Origin: Pseudobdellovibrio sp.
Lineage (GTDB): Bacteria; Bdellovibrionota; Bdellovibrionia; Bdellovibrionales; Bdellovibrionaceae
Direction: 5' to 3'
DNA: 11,923 bases
Assembly (NCBI GenBank): GCA_025449725.1
Contig: JANWIU010000132.1
Coordinates: 1 to 11,923 of the forward strand
In this document: one piece after another, positions 1 through 5,889 of the stretch
Layout of the letters: the number at the start of each line of letters is the position of its first letter
Position numbering within the stretch: position 1 is the stretch's first letter
The notes under the pieces: model-generated
What the model was told of the DNA's origin: nothing
The model's input: the letters and a program-made list of their open reading frames with translations, nothing else
Database searches by the model: none
Translations under genes and position numbers: made by a program

Positions 1-388
1 CTTCGATTTTCTGGCGGAATTCTTCAGGAACCGGTTCAACGTCAAACATTCCTTTTTCTAAGGCCTGAATGTAAAAACCGGTACCGCCCGTAATAAATAA
101 CGGAAATTTAATTTCAGATTCTAATAGTTTGTAAAAATCAGTGATGTACTTTCCTGCGGTCATTTCATTCGGGGCTTCAACGTAAGAGTACAAATAATGC
201 GGCACCCGCTTTTTGTCTTCAGCAGTTGGGGCGGCAGATCCCACTTCTAAGCCCTTGTAAAACTGAATACTATCAATGTTCACGACTGATCCGCCGTACT
301 TTTCGGCCTGTTCTAGCGCCCAGGCGCTTTTACCGGAGGCTGTGGGGCCTACAACATAAATACATTTCTTATCAGTTGATGCGGCCAA
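1..388 (-). CDS. miaA: tRNA dimethylallyltransferase MiaA, N-terminal 129 residues (partial at window edge)
   Basis: MiaA transfers a dimethylallyl group to N6 of A37 in tRNAs that read codons beginning with U. Seen: the P-loop GPTASGKS at residues 14-21, the substrate-binding segment DSIQFYKGLEVGSA from residue 39 (family form DSRQxYxGxDIGTAKP, Asp39 being the expected catalytic residue), VPHYL near 62, and GGTGFYIQAL at 101-110. The rest of the protein lies beyond position 1. No ATG or GTG precedes the P-loop in frame. The only plausible start is TTG at 386-388, with an in-frame stop a few codons further up. That start overlaps the end of mutL by 17 nt and has only a weak AGAG-like ribosome site, so translation is probably coupled to mutL. 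Ile replaces the usual Arg in the DSRQ motif. The identification is secure; the start is inferred. Confidence 0.93.
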   Translation of the reverse strand, partial: MAASTDKKCIYVVGPTASGKSAWALEQAEKYGGSVVNIDSIQFYKGLEVGSAAPTAEDKKRVPHYLYSYVEAPNEMTAGKYITDFYKLLESEIKFPLFITGGTGFYIQALEKGMFDVEPVPEEFRQKIE

Positions 389-2168
389 AAAGTTTCTCTA
401 GTTCAACAAAAGATTTTTCTACTGAAACAGGGCGCCCATGCGGGCAAAAACTTGAAAGCGTAAATTGATCCATTGATTTTAAAAGCTCATGCATTTCAGC
501 TATGCTGAGGCTTTGCCCTGCGCGCACCACCGAATGACAAGCCATGGTTGCAAAAAGATCTGACACCTTTTTTTCAATCGCGAAGCTTCCGCCGTTTTGT
601 AGAATTTCTGATGCCATGTTGTCAAAAACCAGAGGCAAGCCTGAATCTTTAATGATGGCCGGTGCAGATTTAATACCAATAGCGGAAGGGCCCAGTTGTT
701 CAATTTCAAAACCCAGATCACTGATGATTTGCTGGCTTTGAATCAGGGCTTCAACTTTTTCTTCATTGAGATCAATTGCTAACGGGAATAAATAATTTTG
801 AATTTCGAAGTTTTTTTCGCGCCACGATTGCATCAGCGATTCATAAACCACGCGTTCATGCGCCGCATGCTGGTCGACAAAAACCAACCGGTCTTCTTTT
901 TGGCAGACGATATAGGTTAAGTGCGCCTGCCCGATGATTTGCAGCGAAGACCAGTACCCGCTTGCCTGGGTTGGGTTATCAATGCGAAGCTCTGCCAAAT
1001 CACTGATGCTGGGGTTGTAAGACTTACTTTTAAATTGGGTTTGATTAAAACTGTGATCGTTAAAGCGAAGGTTTTCTACAGGAGCAGACGAATACAAAAC
1101 TGTTTCGTTTTGATGAGCATGATCTTCGAACGCGGGCAAATTGCCTAAGGCCGTGTTTGAAACTGAAGCTGCGCCTCTGCCCCCTAGCCATGGTGCTTTT
1201 TCAAGGGCGTAGCGCAAAGTGTTTTGCACAACCTTAAATGCACCGGATGCGTTTTGAAATTTCACCTGCGATTTAGTCGGATGAATATTCACATCGATTT
1301 CTGATGGATCACATTCAACATAAATAACTGCAAACGGGAACTCCCCGTGCATCAGTAAACTTCTAAAGGCATCCATAACGGCTGCTTGAATAGACCGGTC
1401 CTGTATCCAGCGGTTTTGCGCAAAAATCCAGATTTGCTTAGAAGTTTTTGCCACTTCATGCGGAGAAGAAAACACCGCATGACACTTAAAGCTTCCGTAA
1501 GTGCCTTTAGTTTCAAAAACATTTTGTTTTTCTAAAACATCTTTGGCGCGGTCTAAGTGACCGGTTTTTTTGCCGTAAAATAATTGTAAGTCGCCGTTAC
1601 AGATCAATTTAAATTCAACAGTTGGGTTCGCCAGTGCCAAAGCTTTTACGACAGACTTGATCTGGCCGATCTCACCCGTCTCTGACTTTAAAAATTTTAA
1701 ACGCGCAGGAACATTATCAAATAAATCTTCAATTTTGATTTCTGTACCCACTGACTGAGAACTGGGTTTAATTTCAGAAATCACACCGAACTTTGAATGA
1801 ATTTGCGAGGCTTTTTTTTCATGACGTTCAAAACTTTTGAGCGTCAGCTTAGAAACCGCAGCGGCAGAGGCCAGCGCTTCACCTCTGAAGCCAAAGGTGC
1901 TTAAATTCCATAGATCATTTGTTTTTCTGATTTTACTGGTGGCGTGGCGCTGTAAGGCTTTATCTAATTCGTTTGAAAGTATTCCGCCGCCGTTGTCTTG
2001 CACGCGGATGTTACGGCCGCCTTCTGACACTTCAATCAGGATTTGATCACTGCCGGCATCAAGGCTGTTTTCAATCAGCTCTTTTACCAAATGCGCGGGC
2101 CGTTCCACCACTTCGCCTGCGGCAATTTGATTTACAATTTCTGACGACAAAACTTCAATATTCGCCAT
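372..2168 (-). CDS. mutL: DNA mismatch repair protein MutL, endonuclease-type
   Basis: MutL couples mismatch recognition by MutS to strand incision and removal. The 598-residue protein has the GHKL ATPase domain: KELIENSLDAG at 29-39 (Glu30 the expected general base, Asn34 the Mg ligand), DNGGGI 58-63, TFGFRGEAL 91-99 and SVGTEI 139-144. DVNIHPTKSQVKF follows at about 292-304, then a poorly conserved linker (about 330-405) and the dimerisation domain. The latter carries DQHAAHERVVYE (432-443), which fits the endonuclease motif DQHAx2Ex4E, plus ACHSVVRAG (543-551), CPHGRP (575-580) and FGR at the C-terminus. QNYLFP (457-462) resembles the beta-clamp-binding motif of Bacillus MutL. This indicates a MutH-independent, nicking MutL rather than the E. 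coli type. An AGGG ribosome site lies five bases before the ATG. The upstream gene ends 20 nt away and miaA follows with overlap. Confidence 0.97.
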   Translation of the reverse strand: MANIEVLSSEIVNQIAAGEVVERPAHLVKELIENSLDAGSDQILIEVSEGGRNIRVQDNGGGILSNELDKALQRHATSKIRKTNDLWNLSTFGFRGEALASAAAVSKLTLKSFERHEKKASQIHSKFGVISEIKPSSQSVGTEIKIEDLFDNVPARLKFLKSETGEIGQIKSVVKALALANPTVEFKLICNGDLQLFYGKKTGHLDRAKDVLEKQNVFETKGTYGSFKCHAVFSSPHEVAKTSKQIWIFAQNRWIQDRSIQAAVMDAFRSLLMHGEFPFAVIYVECDPSEIDVNIHPTKSQVKFQNASGAFKVVQNTLRYALEKAPWLGGRGAASVSNTALGNLPAFEDHAHQNETVLYSSAPVENLRFNDHSFNQTQFKSKSYNPSISDLAELRIDNPTQASGYWSSLQIIGQAHLTYIVCQKEDRLVFVDQHAAHERVVYESLMQSWREKNFEIQNYLFPLAIDLNEEKVEALIQSQQIISDLGFEIEQLGPSAIGIKSAPAIIKDSGLPLVFDNMASEILQNGGSFAIEKKVSDLFATMACHSVVRAGQSLSIAEMHELLKSMDQFTLSSFCPHGRPVSVEKSFVELEKLFGRIN

Positions 2169-2188
2169 TTTAGCCCTAAAACAACTTT

Positions 2189-3010
2189 CTAAAATAAAAA
2201 CGCCAGCCCTAACGCAGCGTAGTTAGATTTATCAAAATAATATTTAGCTGAAATATCCAAAGAAAAATTTCCGAAGTGCTGCAAATACCCGACTTCCAAA
2301 TTTACACCGGCGGTCACGTCTTGCATGTTGTACGTATCAACAGGGGTTTTAAGTTCAATTAAAGACAAATGCCCAAAGACATTTCCTGCGAACCTTAAAG
2401 CTGATCTTTGAAACTGCGCCACTTCATTTGAAAATCCAACATCCGCCCATAACTGAAAGCCCGTTGCGGAATTACCTGCGGCCTTTGTGTAATACTTCGG
2501 AACCTGAGTCGTGCCGGCAATGCTCCATGAAAGGGTTTTGATTGAACGGTAACCTAAGGCCAACAATTCGTCGATCTGTTCTCCGCCCATGGTGTCTTCG
2601 TGGTAGTTGTACATTAAGAGCACGGGGCCTTGATAAGATCTGCCGAACACTTCGCGTTCTTCCGCTTCTGTTTTGGCATCAAGTTCTGCAGGGGCTTTAA
2701 CGGCTAAGGCTTCTTTAAGCTCCATTTCGTCTAAATCTTTTTCTCTCAAGGGGCCGCGGCCTTCGATATCCAGTTCGTAATCGACAATGTAACCGACTTT
2801 TCCGGATTTTAATTTAATGCGGTAAAAAGGCCCGTAAGGTTTGCTGGAGATTTTATAAGATTCGCCTTTGTAGACTTCATCAACGACTTCAGAATCGAAG
2901 TCTGCGGCTTCGTAAATTTCGACTGCATCACCAACGATTTTTGCCGTTTGAACGGCGTGCGCAACCCAGGAAAGGCACAAAAAAAAGCAGACTATAACCA
3001 GTGATTTCAC
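2189..3010 (-). CDS. Secreted SH3-domain protein with beta-barrel-like C-terminus
   Basis: A 273-residue protein of unknown role. Residues 1-19 form a signal peptide (MKSLVIVCFFLCLSWVAHA, cleavage after AHA). Residues about 23-82 resemble a bacterial SH3 (SH3b) domain: an AKIVGDAVEIYEAADFDSEV start, GESYKI, then PFYRIKLKSGKVGYI. Next comes an acidic, Ala/Glu/Lys-rich linker (about 84-122). The last 148 residues have alternating hydrophobic and polar residues, many aromatics and a terminal Phe (GLAFLF), as in small outer-membrane barrels. I infer an envelope protein with the SH3 part in the periplasm and the C-terminus in the outer membrane; no specific function is recognised. The GTG start gives a perfect signal peptide but sits only seven bases after a TATAAT box, with no clear ribosome site. 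mutL begins 20 nt downstream, so this gene may share its transcript. Confidence 0.82.
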   Translation of the reverse strand: MKSLVIVCFFLCLSWVAHAVQTAKIVGDAVEIYEAADFDSEVVDEVYKGESYKISSKPYGPFYRIKLKSGKVGYIVDYELDIEGRGPLREKDLDEMELKEALAVKAPAELDAKTEAEEREVFGRSYQGPVLLMYNYHEDTMGGEQIDELLALGYRSIKTLSWSIAGTTQVPKYYTKAAGNSATGFQLWADVGFSNEVAQFQRSALRFAGNVFGHLSLIELKTPVDTYNMQDVTAGVNLEVGYLQHFGNFSLDISAKYYFDKSNYAALGLAFLF

Positions 3011-3017
3011 TCTGAAG

Positions 3018-3046
3018 ATTATAGTAGAAGAGAACTAGACTTTTAA
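3018..3046 (-). promoter_or_regulatory. Candidate sigma70 promoter for the SH3 protein (and perhaps mutL-miaA)
   Basis: On the minus strand TTAAAA (3041-3046), a 17-base spacer and a perfect TATAAT (3018-3023). Transcription would begin near 3011-3012, only one or two bases before the GTG at 3008-3010, so the message would be leaderless or nearly so. The promoter overlaps the last codons of the gene at 3035-3436. It is based on consensus matching only. Confidence 0.45.
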
Positions 3047-3436
3047 AGAAAGATTTTTACCTTTTGCAGGTTTTTTTGGAAGAACCACAGGTGGCATCAA
3101 GAGATGTTCCGGAGAATCGCTCCGCTTTTCTAAAAATGCTTTAATTTTAAGCCCTGCTTGCTCCGGATTGCGTACATAAACGACCGGATCAAACCCACAG
3201 TTACGGCAAATCATAGCCGTGCGCCACTTCGTTTGCGAGAAAAGTTCACCGATGACCAACAGGGTTCCAACCATCGCCAAACCTCTTGGATCAAGAGATT
3301 TAAAAACGACAAAAGTCAGCACAACCCCGAAGCCGATTAAGGCCATAACATCAATTAACCGAAGGTGCTTATTCGTATAGACTTTTCGTTCAATTTTACA
3401 GAAGGCACAATAGCAGGATTTTCTCTGACTTAACAT
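3035..3436 (-). CDS. Membrane-hairpin protein with split CxxC zinc-ribbon-like cysteines
   Basis: Unrecognised 133-residue protein. The N-terminus carries Cys8, Cys10 and Cys13 (CYCAFC). Residues 26-48 and 52-67 are two hydrophobic segments that would form a membrane hairpin, and CRNC lies at 77-80 just after the second. The two CxxC pairs (10/13 and 77/80) could meet on the cytoplasmic side to bind one zinc, with the helices as an insertion in the ribbon. The C-terminal 50 residues are hydrophilic and end Lys/Pro-rich (LPKKPAKGKN), consistent with a cytoplasmic tail. The zinc role is inferred from cysteine spacing only. No Shine-Dalgarno is visible before the ATG; a 10-bp palindrome (AACTTAAGTT, 3437-3446) lies directly upstream. 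The next minus-strand gene starts 24 nt beyond its stop. Confidence 0.7.
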   Translation of the reverse strand: MLSQRKSCYCAFCKIERKVYTNKHLRLIDVMALIGFGVVLTFVVFKSLDPRGLAMVGTLLVIGELFSQTKWRTAMICRNCGFDPVVYVRNPEQAGLKIKAFLEKRSDSPEHLLMPPVVLPKKPAKGKNLSLKV

Positions 3437-3445
3437 AACTTAAGT

Positions 3446-3475
3446 TTGCCAAAATTCCCGAAGTTTTTCTATGCT
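3446..3475 (+). promoter_or_regulatory. Candidate sigma70 promoter for the plus-strand gene pair
   Basis: TTGCCA (3446-3451), 18-base spacer, TATGCT (3470-3475). The -10 box would overlap the first in-frame ATG (3471-3473), which argues for a start further down. It lies in the 34-nt gap between divergent genes, next to the palindrome AACTTAAGTT (3437-3446), which could be an operator. Consensus match only. Confidence 0.35.
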
Positions 3476-3983
3476 AGAGCGAATGGATATATACAACCTC
3501 GCCCTTAGGCCTAACTGTTTGATGACCAGAAATCCCCTGGTGTTTATTACCGGTCCCCGCAGTTTGTTCTTTTACGAAAAGCTGGGCGGAACATTACAGG
3601 ACTATATTGCGGGCCATGGGTATGTGGTCCTGAATCCAGCACTGCCTTTCAGAGGGACCATGCGGCCATTGGCTTTAACCCGATTCCTTGAAAACCGCCA
3701 GGAGAAGGCGTTTCACTTTGTCTTGAGCCATTATACTCAAAAAGAATTTGCAGAAGTTTTTAAGAAGTACCCTCATTCTACCTTTACGTTCGCAGAAGAT
3801 TTTAAAGAGTACTTTCAGCGTAAAAATATTTCGCCGTCCTTGAGTTACCGGCTTCATCAGATCTTTTGCAAACTTAACGGGTCGTCCACAGACTCTTTCA
3901 CAGCGGTTTTTCCGGATAAAAACGTCGTGCTTTACGAGCGATTTCTTGACCACTGTATTGAACTTGCCGAAAATGAACCTTAA
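3471..3983 (+). CDS. Hypothetical protein, possibly a partial alpha/beta-hydrolase-like fold
   Basis: Unrecognised protein of up to 170 residues with no signal peptide or membrane segment. Residues 21-63 (NPLVFITGPRSLFFYEKLGG, then GYVVLNPALPFRG) read like the first strands of a lipase-type alpha/beta hydrolase. No GxSxG nucleophile elbow follows, and the protein stops at about half the length of such enzymes, so an active hydrolase is unlikely. The second half is rich in Phe, Lys and Tyr. The start is uncertain. ATGs lie at 3471, 3483 and 3522, none with a good ribosome site, and a candidate -10 box covers the first. The start at 3522 (MTRNPLVFITG, 153 residues) fits the promoter best; I give the longest frame. 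The stop TAA is followed with no gap by the ATG of the next gene, implying coupled translation. Confidence 0.68.
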   Translation: MLERMDIYNLALRPNCLMTRNPLVFITGPRSLFFYEKLGGTLQDYIAGHGYVVLNPALPFRGTMRPLALTRFLENRQEKAFHFVLSHYTQKEFAEVFKKYPHSTFTFAEDFKEYFQRKNISPSLSYRLHQIFCKLNGSSTDSFTAVFPDKNVVLYERFLDHCIELAENEP

Positions 3984-4529
3984 ATGAGAGACGTAACCCC
4001 ACCGCCAAGAGGCGACCAGACAATCGACGTTAAAGATCTAGTTGAATACATCATCGACTTCGTTAAACACCCCGTTGAAAAAATCAAGGTGCTACCCGAC
4101 TGGAACTGGTCTTCACTGTTTTTACTTCATTTGGTTCTTTCAGTTATTTCAGGCGTGCTTGCGGGGCTTTTAAAACTAAATGTTCTTCGTATCGCTGCCG
4201 GTTTGTTTTTAATGCCGGTTGTGGCAACAACGACGGCACTGTTATTGGCGATGTTTTTATATTATTACTTTCAGTTCTTTGAAAAAAAGACTGAAAGCTT
4301 CAGAAAACTTTTTACTCTCGTCGTGCTTTCTTCGATTCCGTTTTACTTTTTTCAGATTGTTTCAGAATATTTTTCTTTTATTTCCGTTATCGGTTTCGCG
4401 ATGACTTCCCTGTTAGGGATGGTGGGTCTTTGTGAAAACTTCGGCGTGCAGAGAAAGCGCGCCAGCATCGTTGCCGGATCACTTTTCGCATTGGTGTTTT
4501 TAACCTGGATCAAAAATAATTTTATTTAG
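3984..4529 (+). CDS. Yip1-like integral membrane protein
   Basis: A 181-residue protein with a short hydrophilic N-terminus, then DLVEYIIDFVKHPVEKIKVL, which resembles the lead-in of bacterial Yip1-domain proteins. Five hydrophobic segments follow at about 44-64, 68-97, 107-127, 131-149 and 160-176, ending WIKNNFI. Yip1-family proteins are polytopic; their bacterial role is unknown, so this is a structural assignment and moderately sure. Its ATG directly abuts the TAA of the previous gene (TAAATG), indicating a two-gene operon. The final 26 codons recur in diverged form about 215 nt downstream (4667-4744), so the gene end has been duplicated or exchanged. No terminator is obvious after the stop. 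Confidence 0.8.
   Translation: MRDVTPPPRGDQTIDVKDLVEYIIDFVKHPVEKIKVLPDWNWSSLFLLHLVLSVISGVLAGLLKLNVLRIAAGLFLMPVVATTTALLLAMFLYYYFQFFEKKTESFRKLFTLVVLSSIPFYFFQIVSEYFSFISVIGFAMTSLLGMVGLCENFGVQRKRASIVAGSLFALVFLTWIKNNFI
4506..4528 (+). repeat. Direct repeat, left copy (23 nt)
   Basis: Twenty-three bases starting TGGATCAAAA, covering the WIKNNFI codons and the first two bases of the stop of the Yip1-like gene. They are identical to 4721-4743, 215 bases away. They form the perfectly matched core of a longer 78-nt alignment. Confidence 0.9.
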
Positions 4530-4580
4530 TGTTTTTCTTTGAGATTCGTTTTTTGTCATAACATCCGCATCCGCCTTTTG

Positions 4581-4665
4581 CCCGATGTTGGGTGTCGGCA
4601 CAGCGCGCATATCCATTACTTTCTGAATCCGGAATTATTGCTCTGTACCGACACCAAAGATCGGG
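4581..4665. repeat. 23-bp imperfect inverted repeat with 39-nt loop
   Basis: The left arm 4581-4603 (CCCGATGTTGGGTGTC...) and the reverse complement of the right arm 4643-4665 (CCCGATCTTTGGTGTC...) agree at 20 of 23 positions. Minus-strand RNA would also gain a G-U pair. The right arm ends one base before the diverged copy of the Yip1-like gene end. It could be a mobile-element end pair, a palindromic repeat of REP/MITE type, or a structured RNA. There is no T-run at either foot, so it is not a classical terminator. Confidence 0.75.
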
Positions 4666-4666
4666 A

Positions 4667-4744
4667 CGAAAGCGTGCAAGCATTGTGGCCGACAGGCCTT
4701 TTGCTTTGATTTTTCTGACTTGGATCAAAAATAATTTTATTTAA
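4667..4744 (+). pseudogene. Displaced 3' end of a Yip1-like gene homologue
   Basis: Twenty-six codons (RKRASIVA..., ending FLTWIKNNFI and TAA) align without gaps to the last 26 codons (4452-4529) of the intact upstream gene. By my count 59 of 78 bases and 21 of 25 residues match. Of the 14 codons that differ, 10 are synonymous (counting the two stops), so the fragment diverged while coding, before it lost its front. The three adjacent changed residues (GSL versus DRP) may reflect a compensated pair of small indels. Upstream of 4667 the likeness fades into the inverted repeat. Its frame is open back to 4562 but has no sensible start. The spacer 4530-4580 shows nothing I recognise. Confidence 0.75.
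4721..4743 (+). repeat. Direct repeat, right copy (23 nt)
   Basis: Exact copy of 4506-4528, forming the end of the displaced gene fragment. Confidence 0.9.
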
Positions 4745-4764
4745 ATTTCAAGTAGTGACCGGCT

Positions 4765-5322
4765 TTAGAATTCCCGCGCACCTAAGATTTCAATCACCGT
4801 ATTGCGGCTATCCGTACGGCCTTCAACACAGTACTTCGACCCGATTTTTGAACCGCCCGCAATCAGCGCGTCTAATTGCTTGAGCAATGTTTTATTCCCG
4901 CTTTGTGTGGTTAAATCAATAAGTAGTTCAGGGTTTCGCATCCCTGTAACTAAAGTGGCTTCTCGGTTGCTTCCGTACCTGTAACCGCAAATTTCTTTAA
5001 CTTCGGTTGCATCGACAATGGCTTTTGGGGCAGAAGACTCCATTTGAATTTTTACACAATATCTTTGGCCTAGCTGCGAACCGTTTGTGATCAACTGGTC
5101 CAGTTGGTTCAGTAAAGTTTGGTCGCCACCCTGAACTGCAAGAGTCAAAACTTCATTAAAGCTGTTAACCAAAGAGGCGTCACCGCCCGTGCCGAATCTG
5201 ACTCCGCAACGAACTTCTGGTGCTGATGCATCAGAGGCCGTCGCGCGTGATTCTTTTTGGCTTACCGTCGAACATCCGAAAAATAGCGGTAAGACCAATA
5301 AAGCGATCGAAAAATTTTTCAT
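4765..5322 (-). CDS. Lipoprotein with two tandem cysteine-bracketed repeats
   Basis: Unrecognised 185-residue protein. A signal sequence with hydrophobic core (FSIALLVLPLFFGC) ends at Cys17, a likely lipidation site, though the lipobox (FFG-C) is slightly off consensus. After a Ser/Ala-rich spacer come two copies of a unit of about 55 residues: 39-90 (CGVRFGTGGDASLV ... QTLLNQLDQLI ... LGQRYCV) and 112-166 (CGYRYGSNREATLV ... KTLLKQLDALI ... IGSKYCV). Each is bracketed by a pair of cysteines that could form a disulfide in the periplasm. No function is recognised. The frame also opens at 5337, but AGGAG (5327-5331 on the other strand) lies inside that extension and just before the ATG at 5320-5322, so I chose the latter. 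It has its own strong promoter upstream and no clear terminator. Confidence 0.8.
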   Translation of the reverse strand: MKNFSIALLVLPLFFGCSTVSQKESRATASDASAPEVRCGVRFGTGGDASLVNSFNEVLTLAVQGGDQTLLNQLDQLITNGSQLGQRYCVKIQMESSAPKAIVDATEVKEICGYRYGSNREATLVTGMRNPELLIDLTTQSGNKTLLKQLDALIAGGSKIGSKYCVEGRTDSRNTVIEILGAREF

Positions 5323-5355
5323 GAAACTCCTATTCATAAAAACTTGTCTTCAATA

Positions 5356-5384
5356 AATATAACAACAATTGTGCACAGGCTCAA
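5356..5384 (-). promoter_or_regulatory. Sigma70-like promoter of the repeat lipoprotein
   Basis: On the minus strand TTGAGC (5379-5384), a 17-base spacer and TATATT (5356-5361). Transcription would begin near 5349, leaving a leader of about 27 nt that contains the AGGAG site before the chosen ATG. Spacing and boxes are good. It separates this gene from dut, which ends at 5420. Confidence 0.6.
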
Positions 5385-5419
5385 CTGGCTGGTCCTGGCC
5401 GAAAGCAGCTGTTTTAAGA

Positions 5420-5863
5420 CTATTTTTTGCCTGTAGAGCCAAAACCGCCCGCGCCGCGCTCTGTATCGCTGAGGGATTCTACCAATTCAAACTTTGCCTG
5501 GTAAATCGGTGCAATAACAAACTGGGCACAACGTTCTTGATCCTGAATCACGATGTCTTCCTGACCCAGGTTAATGACGATAACTTTCACTTCTCCGCGG
5601 TAATCCGCATCGATGGTTCCCGGAGTGTTCAACAAGGTCAGGCCTTGTTTTGCGGCCCAACCACTGCGGGGACGCGCTTGAATCTCAAAGCCCACAGGAA
5701 TTTCAAACGATAAACCGGTCGGCACTAAGGCCCGTTCGCCTTTTTTTAAAAGCATCGATTTACCTTCCAACTGCGCACGAACATCAAACCCGCTGGCACC
5801 GGCTGACTGATAGGCAGGAAGTTCACCCTTAAAATGTGTCCATGTTTTTACTTTAACGTTCAT
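5420..5863 (-). CDS. dut: Deoxyuridine 5'-triphosphate nucleotidohydrolase (dUTPase)
   Basis: It hydrolyses dUTP to dUMP and pyrophosphate, keeping uracil out of DNA and feeding thymidylate synthesis. All five trimeric dUTPase motifs are present in order in 147 residues: ASGFDVRA 23-30; RPRSGWAAKQG 64-74; NTPGTIDADYRGEV 79-92 (Asp85 the expected catalytic residue); ERCAQFVIAPI 110-120; and the flexible C-terminal RGAGGFGSTG 136-145. The length is normal. The ribosome site GGGGAG lies five bases before the ATG. The gene follows the M16 peptidase by 26 nt on the same strand and is probably its operon partner. Confidence 0.97.
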   Translation of the reverse strand: MNVKVKTWTHFKGELPAYQSAGASGFDVRAQLEGKSMLLKKGERALVPTGLSFEIPVGFEIQARPRSGWAAKQGLTLLNTPGTIDADYRGEVKVIVINLGQEDIVIQDQERCAQFVIAPIYQAKFELVESLSDTERGAGGFGSTGKK

Positions 5864-5889
5864 AAATTCTCCCCGAAAAAATTTAACAA

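Noticed and set aside
226..468. Plus-strand open frame opposite miaA and mutL
   Set aside because: Antisense shadow of two clear genes, with no protein-like features.
4604..4642. tRNA-like or riboswitch-like fold in the inverted-repeat loop
   Set aside because: No TTCGA/T-loop, anticodon arm or CCA context; nothing matches a known riboswitch core that I can recognise.
4522..4728. 68-codon minus-strand frame called as a gene
   Set aside because: It starts at a TTG within the right repeat, is antisense to the displaced gene end for its first third, and has no ribosome site or recognisable relatives. I keep it only as a low-interest observation.
5323..5337. Five-residue N-terminal extension of the repeat lipoprotein
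   Set aside because: These codons contain the AGGAG ribosome site for the downstream ATG.
3471..5337. A complete mobile element or defence island in the central patch
   Set aside because: No transposase, integrase, nuclease, methylase or toxin gene is present; only the repeat scar supports past recombination.
5385..5419. Terminator after dut
   Set aside because: Only a CAGCTG palindrome and a partial GGC/GCC pairing are present, without a stable stem or U-run.
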